From positions 1-34,008 of the forward strand of contig JBBQAA010000054.1 in NCBI GenBank assembly GCA_038276395.1: a stretch of DNA of 34,008 nucleotides. Direction: 5' to 3'. A program made the position numbers and the translations under genes. Positions 30,908 to 34,008 of the stretch are shown one piece after another (the stretch's first letter is position 1; every line of letters starts with the position of its first letter). Source of the stretch: JBBQAA01 sp038276395 (GTDB lineage Bacteria > Actinomycetota > Thermoleophilia > Solirubrobacterales > Solirubrobacteraceae). The notes beneath the pieces were generated by a model. It searched no databases. It was not told the origin of the DNA and saw nothing but the letters and a program-made list of their open reading frames with translations.

Positions 30908-31699
30908 GTGAGCCTCGACGCCGAGCCGCTGTGGATCCCCGAGGGCGACGCCTGGCGCGCGGCGCCCTGCGCCCGCGGGCCGTGGGACCCGGACGCCCTG
31001 CACGGCGGGCCCGTGGCCGGGCTCGTCGCACGCGAGCTCGAGCGGCTTGCCGCGCCGGTGTCGATGCGCTGGACGCGGCTGACCCTGGAGATCCTCCGCC
31101 CCGTCAGGTTCGGGCGGATCGAGGTCCGCGCCGAGGTCACCCGGCCCGGCCGGCGGATCGAGCTGGCGCGCGCGGAGCTGAGCGTCGACGGCGAGCTCGT
31201 CGTCGCCGCCACCGGGTGGCGGATGCGCCGCGAGGAGGGCGCCCTGATCGGCCTCCCCGATCCCCCGCCGCCGCTGGAGCCCGGCCCGGAGGAGCTTCCG
31301 GAGGCGCCCGTCCCGGACGCCCTGCCGCCCGAGTCCTTCGGCGGCCCGCCGACCGAGCAGCGCTTCGCCCGCGGGGACTGGGGCACCGGGTCGAGCGTCG
31401 TGTGGATGCGCCTGCGCGCGCCGCTCGTGGCGGGGGAGGAGCCAAGCGGCCTGCAGCGCGCGGCCGCGCTCGGCGACTTCGGCAACGGCGTGAGCGCCGC
31501 CGTCCCGTGGGAGGGGCACGTGTTCGTCAACACCGACCTGACGATCGCCCTCGCCCGCGAGCCGGAGGGGGAGTGGCTGGCCCTCGACGCCACGACGCAG
31601 CTCGACCCCTCGGGCAGCGGCCTGGCGCAGAGCGCGCTCTCCGACCGCCGCGGCGTCTGCGGCCGCGCCCTCCAGTCCCTCTACGCGGGGCGGCGCTGA
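30908..31699 (+). CDS. TesB-like double-hotdog acyl-CoA thioesterase
   Basis: A 263-residue protein with two hotdog-like halves as in TesB/4HBT_3 proteins. The N-terminal half includes PDALHGGPVAGLVARELERL and RLTLEILRPVRFGRIEVRAEVTRPGRRIELARAELSVDGELVVAATGWRM; the C-terminal half includes WMRLRAPLVAGEEPSGLQRAAALGDFGNG (with the family Asp) and VFVNTDLTIALARE. It hydrolyses acyl-CoA thioesters in the cytosol; chain length is unknown. The GTG 30908 start is fixed by the -10 box 8 nt upstream. The VOC gene follows after 2 nt, so the pair forms an operon. Confidence 0.9.
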   Translation: MSLDAEPLWIPEGDAWRAAPCARGPWDPDALHGGPVAGLVARELERLAAPVSMRWTRLTLEILRPVRFGRIEVRAEVTRPGRRIELARAELSVDGELVVAATGWRMRREEGALIGLPDPPPPLEPGPEELPEAPVPDALPPESFGGPPTEQRFARGDWGTGSSVVWMRLRAPLVAGEEPSGLQRAAALGDFGNGVSAAVPWEGHVFVNTDLTIALAREPEGEWLALDATTQLDPSGSGLAQSALSDRRGVCGRALQSLYAGRR

Positions 31700-31701
31700 T
31701 C

Positions 31702-32106
31702 GTGCCCGAGCGCCGCGTCGTCATCGACCACCTGACCGTCGGCGTCGCCGATTTCGAGCGCTCCCGCGCCTTCTACACGGCCGCCCTCGCCCCGCTCGGC
31801 TTCAGCGAGCTCGGCGCCGGGAGCGATCAGGTCCGAGAGGCCTCGTTCGGACCTGAGGGCATCGACGACTTCGCGATCTCCGAGGAGTACGGCACCGGCC
31901 CCGGCGTCCACATCGCCTTCGCCGCCGACTCCCGCGCGGCCGTCGACGCCTTCCACGCCGCCGCGCTCGCCGCCGGCGGCCGCGATCACGGCGCGCCCGG
32001 CCCGCGCCCCGAGTACTCCGAGGGCTACTACGGCGCCTTCGTCCTCGACCCCGACGGCCACAACGTGGAGGCCGTGTTCCACGCGCCGCCGGAGTCAGCC
32101 GAGTAG
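31702..32106 (+). CDS. VOC-superfamily (glyoxalase/dioxygenase-like) protein
   Basis: A 134-residue single VOC domain: VIDHLTVGVADFERSRAFYTAALAPLGF at the start supplies the first metal ligand His, GPGVHIAFAADSRAAVDAFHAAALAAGGRDHGAPG is the second beta-alpha-beta module, and YYGAFVLDPDGHNVEAVFH carries the ligand-bearing DPDGHNVE. It probably binds a divalent metal and acts on a small molecule; no substrate can be named. GTG 31702 starts 2 nt after the thioesterase stop. It overlaps the end of the convergent kynureninase gene by 12 nt. Confidence 0.92.
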   Translation: MPERRVVIDHLTVGVADFERSRAFYTAALAPLGFSELGAGSDQVREASFGPEGIDDFAISEEYGTGPGVHIAFAADSRAAVDAFHAAALAAGGRDHGAPGPRPEYSEGYYGAFVLDPDGHNVEAVFHAPPESAE

Positions 32107-33309
32107 CTCCCGCAGCACCGCGAGCCCGGCGTGCACCTCGGCGAACGACGTCGTGAGCGGGGAGAGCCCGAGCCGCAGGCCGTCCGGCGCCCGGTAGTCC
32201 GGGATCACCCCCCGCGCGCGCAGCGGCCCGAGCAGCTCGGCGAAGCCCGCCCGCCGCACCGTGACGTGCCCGCCGCGCCGGGCCGCGTCCCGCGGCGAGG
32301 CGAGCGCCACGCCGCGTGGCGCGAGCCAGGCGTCGAAGAGCTCGATCGCCCACTCCGTGAGCGCGACGGACTTCGCGCGCAGCGCGTCGATCCCCGCCGC
32401 CTCGATCAGCCCGAGCCCCGCGGCGAGCGGGACCAGCGCGAGGATCGGCGGCGTCCCCGAGAGGAAGGAGCGGATGCCCGGCGTCGGGCTGTAGCCCGGC
32501 CCCATCCCGAAGACGTCCTCCCGGCCCATCCAGCCCCAGACCGGCTGGCAGAGCGCGTCGGCGTGCTCGGAGCGCACGTAGGCGAAGGCGGGCGCGCCCG
32601 GGCCGCCGTTCAGGTACTTGTACGTGCAGCCGACGGCCAGGTCGGCTGCCCACGCGTCGAGCGCGACGGGCACGACGCCCGCGGAGTGGGAGAGATCCCA
32701 CAGCACGAGCGCGCCCGCGGCCTGTGCGGCGCGCGTGATCGCGGCGGCGTCGGCGATCTGCGCCGATCGGTAGGCGACGTGGGAGAGGACGAGCAGCGCG
32801 ACGTCCGCGTCGAGCGCGGCCTCGATCTCCGCGAGCTCCGGACCCGCGTCCGGTGCCGAGTCGAGCCAGCGGAGCCCGAGCTCGCGCTCGGCGGCGATTC
32901 CCTCGAGGACGTAGCGGTCGGTGGGGAAGTCCCCCGCGTCGAGGACCACGACCCGCCGCCCGGGCCGCGCGGCCACCGCCGCGCGCGCGAGCTTGTAGAG
33001 CAGGACCGAGGTCGAGTCCCCGAGCACGACCTGGCCCGGCGCGGCGCCGAGCACCGTGCGCCCGAGCCGGTCGCCAAGCGCCGTCGGCAGCTCCATCCAC
33101 CCCTCGTCCCAGCCGCGGATGAGCCGCCCGCCCCACTCCTCGCCCACGAAGCGCTCAAGCGCCTCGGCGGCCACGCGCGGCGGACGCCCGAGCGAGTTGC
33201 CGTCGAGGTAGGCGACGACACCCGGGTCCGGGGGCAGGAAGGCGTCACGAACGTCCGCGAGCGGGTCGGCCGCGTCCAGCTCGTGCGCCCGGGCCTCGGG
33301 GGCGTCCAC
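32095..33309 (-). CDS. kynU: Kynureninase
   Basis: A 404-residue fold-type I PLP enzyme that hydrolyses kynurenine or 3-hydroxykynurenine to anthranilate (or 3-hydroxyanthranilate) and alanine. Landmarks are YLDGNSLGRPP, LIRGWDEGWMELP, VVLGDSTSVLLYKL (cofactor phosphate), VLWDLSHSAGVVPVAL (Asp to the pyridine nitrogen), VGCTYKYLNGGPGAPAF (PLP Lys) and VFGMGPGYSPTPGIRSFLSGTPPI. GTG 33309 overlaps the TAG of the upstream amidohydrolase (one-base overlap), so they are co-transcribed. Tryptophan dioxygenase and a recognisable formamidase are not in the window, so the pathway cannot be completed from this sequence. Confidence 0.95.
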   Translation of the reverse strand: MDAPEARAHELDAADPLADVRDAFLPPDPGVVAYLDGNSLGRPPRVAAEALERFVGEEWGGRLIRGWDEGWMELPTALGDRLGRTVLGAAPGQVVLGDSTSVLLYKLARAAVAARPGRRVVVLDAGDFPTDRYVLEGIAAERELGLRWLDSAPDAGPELAEIEAALDADVALLVLSHVAYRSAQIADAAAITRAAQAAGALVLWDLSHSAGVVPVALDAWAADLAVGCTYKYLNGGPGAPAFAYVRSEHADALCQPVWGWMGREDVFGMGPGYSPTPGIRSFLSGTPPILALVPLAAGLGLIEAAGIDALRAKSVALTEWAIELFDAWLAPRGVALASPRDAARRGGHVTVRRAGFAELLGPLRARGVIPDYRAPDGLRLGLSPLTTSFAEVHAGLAVLRELLG

Positions 33310-34008
33310 TACGCGGCCGGGTCCATCGTCCACGCGCGCGCCAGGTTCTGCGCCGCGGCGGTGTTCAGCATGTCCGCGAAGCCCGGCGGCGCGGGGGGAG
33401 GAGCGAGCCGCCGCCCGCCGCCCGCGCCCGGCCGAGCACGCGCTCGGAGGTCTCCTTGGCCAAGCGGATCGCGCGGTCGAGATCGACGGAGCAGGGAGCC
33501 GTCCCGCTTGACCCACCGCCCGGCGACGAGCACGTCGCGCACGTCGGCGGCGTTCGCCTGCGCGACGAGGCAGCCGACCGGGTCGGCCATGGGGACGAGG
33601 TTCAGGCGCCGGCCGCCGATGACGACGATGTCGGCCTGTTTGCCCGGCGTCAGCGAGCGAATGCGCTCCTCCATCCCGAGCGCGTGCGCGCCGTTGGCGA
33701 TACCCCAGCGCAGGGCGTCCCGCACGCCGAGCTCGAGCGTCGGGGGCATCTCGCCGCGCGCGTGGTGCTCGGCGTTTCGCCGCGCGCGCTCGACCTGCAG
33801 GCCGAGACGCATCTGCGCGAACATGTCCCCCGAGCTCGAGGAGACGACGTCGCAGGAGAGGCTCGGTCGCAGCCCGTGCGCAAGCGCGCGGCCGATGACC
33901 GGAAAGCCCATCCCCATCTGCAGCTCGGTCTCCGGGCTCACGGAGAGCTTGCACTCCCGCTCGGCCAAGCGGCGGAGGTCGCGGTCGCGCAAGGTGTTGC
34001 CCGAGCGC
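33309..34008 (-). pseudogene. Amidohydrolase (cytosine deaminase/chlorohydrolase-like), partial and frame-disturbed
   Basis: The C-terminal part of a metal-dependent amidohydrolase entering from the right edge. SGNTLRDRDLRRLAERECKLSVSPETELQMGMGFPVIGRALAHGLRPSLSCDVVSSSSGDMF carries the late barrel strands and the metal-binding Asp of LSCDVV. It continues DALRWGIANGAHALGMEERIRSLTPGKQADIVVIGG. After VKRDGSLLR the proper reading (VDLDRAIRLAKETSERVLGRA) is in another frame, and the main frame resumes with GFADMLNTAAAQNLARAWTMD, so two compensating indels lie between about 33415 and 33500. The N-terminal half is outside the window. It is upstream of kynU in the same operon; a link to kynurenine metabolism is only suggested by position. 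Confidence 0.7.

Noticed and set aside
1..34008. tRNA, rRNA and riboswitch genes, including a cobalamin or nickel riboswitch before the permease.
   Set aside because: I saw no cloverleaf with a TTCGA-type arm, no rRNA landmarks, and the permease leader is too short for a riboswitch.

Overview
The window is high-GC bacterial DNA with tightly packed genes, many GTG/TTG starts and frequent 4-nt GTGA overlaps. The gene families (HoxN-type Ni/Co permease with a Fur-like regulator, RibD-like reductase in a folate cluster, HARP-like SNF2 helicase, BioD-like/DUF3320-like fusion, DUF3072) suggest a free-living soil actinobacterium. By remembered resemblance it could be a Thermoleophilia/Solirubrobacterales-type organism, but I ran no database search. 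No rRNA, tRNA, insertion sequence, phage gene or CRISPR array is visible.

Layout. 1-695: no supportable gene, but two different 17-bp tandem repeats and a NotI-rich palindrome. 696-1396: a methyltransferase with an in-frame TGA near its C-terminus followed by a SECIS-like hairpin. 1431-2563: a frameshifted lipoprotein beta-propeller. 2594-4249: nickel/cobalt permease plus Fur-family regulator. 4262-6343: a P450 between two deletion remnants (PIN toxin, penicillin acylase). 6333-8744: divergent folate cluster (folK and RibD-like reductase; folP and pterin dehydratase). 8745-14697: second P450, secreted GH31 hydrolase, DUF488, a kinase-like protein without P-loop, FMN reductase and a frameshifted ohr. 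14763-15830: truncated PIN toxin and broken GNAT gene. 15845-20390: benzoylformate-decarboxylase-like enzyme and a FAD/Fe-S D-2-hydroxyacid dehydrogenase with a nested palindrome between them. 20440-23307: intact VapBC pair and SNF2 helicase. 23372-26632: Ig-like secreted-protein remnant, TypA and a frameshifted GH43 protein. 26680-29281: DUF3072, a doubtful small ORF, polysaccharide deacetylase lipoprotein, BioD-like/DUF3320-like fusion and a 50-aa membrane peptide. 29293-34008: PfkB kinase, exonuclease III, thioesterase, VOC protein, kynureninase and the C-terminal part of an amidohydrolase.

Two themes cross the window. First, many first-in-operon genes have a TAnnnT hexamer 6-9 nt before the start codon, as expected for leaderless transcription. 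At several divergent pairs the two hexamers share one central TA (box AnnnTAnnnT), so one symmetric element may drive both genes; the xth/thioesterase and BioD-like/small-peptide pairs are the clearest. Second, an unusual number of loci are broken. Single-base frame changes could be sequence errors, but the PIN and penicillin-acylase remnants have lost their middles, which needs real deletion. This background also means the candidate selenoprotein must be tested against simple nonsense mutation.
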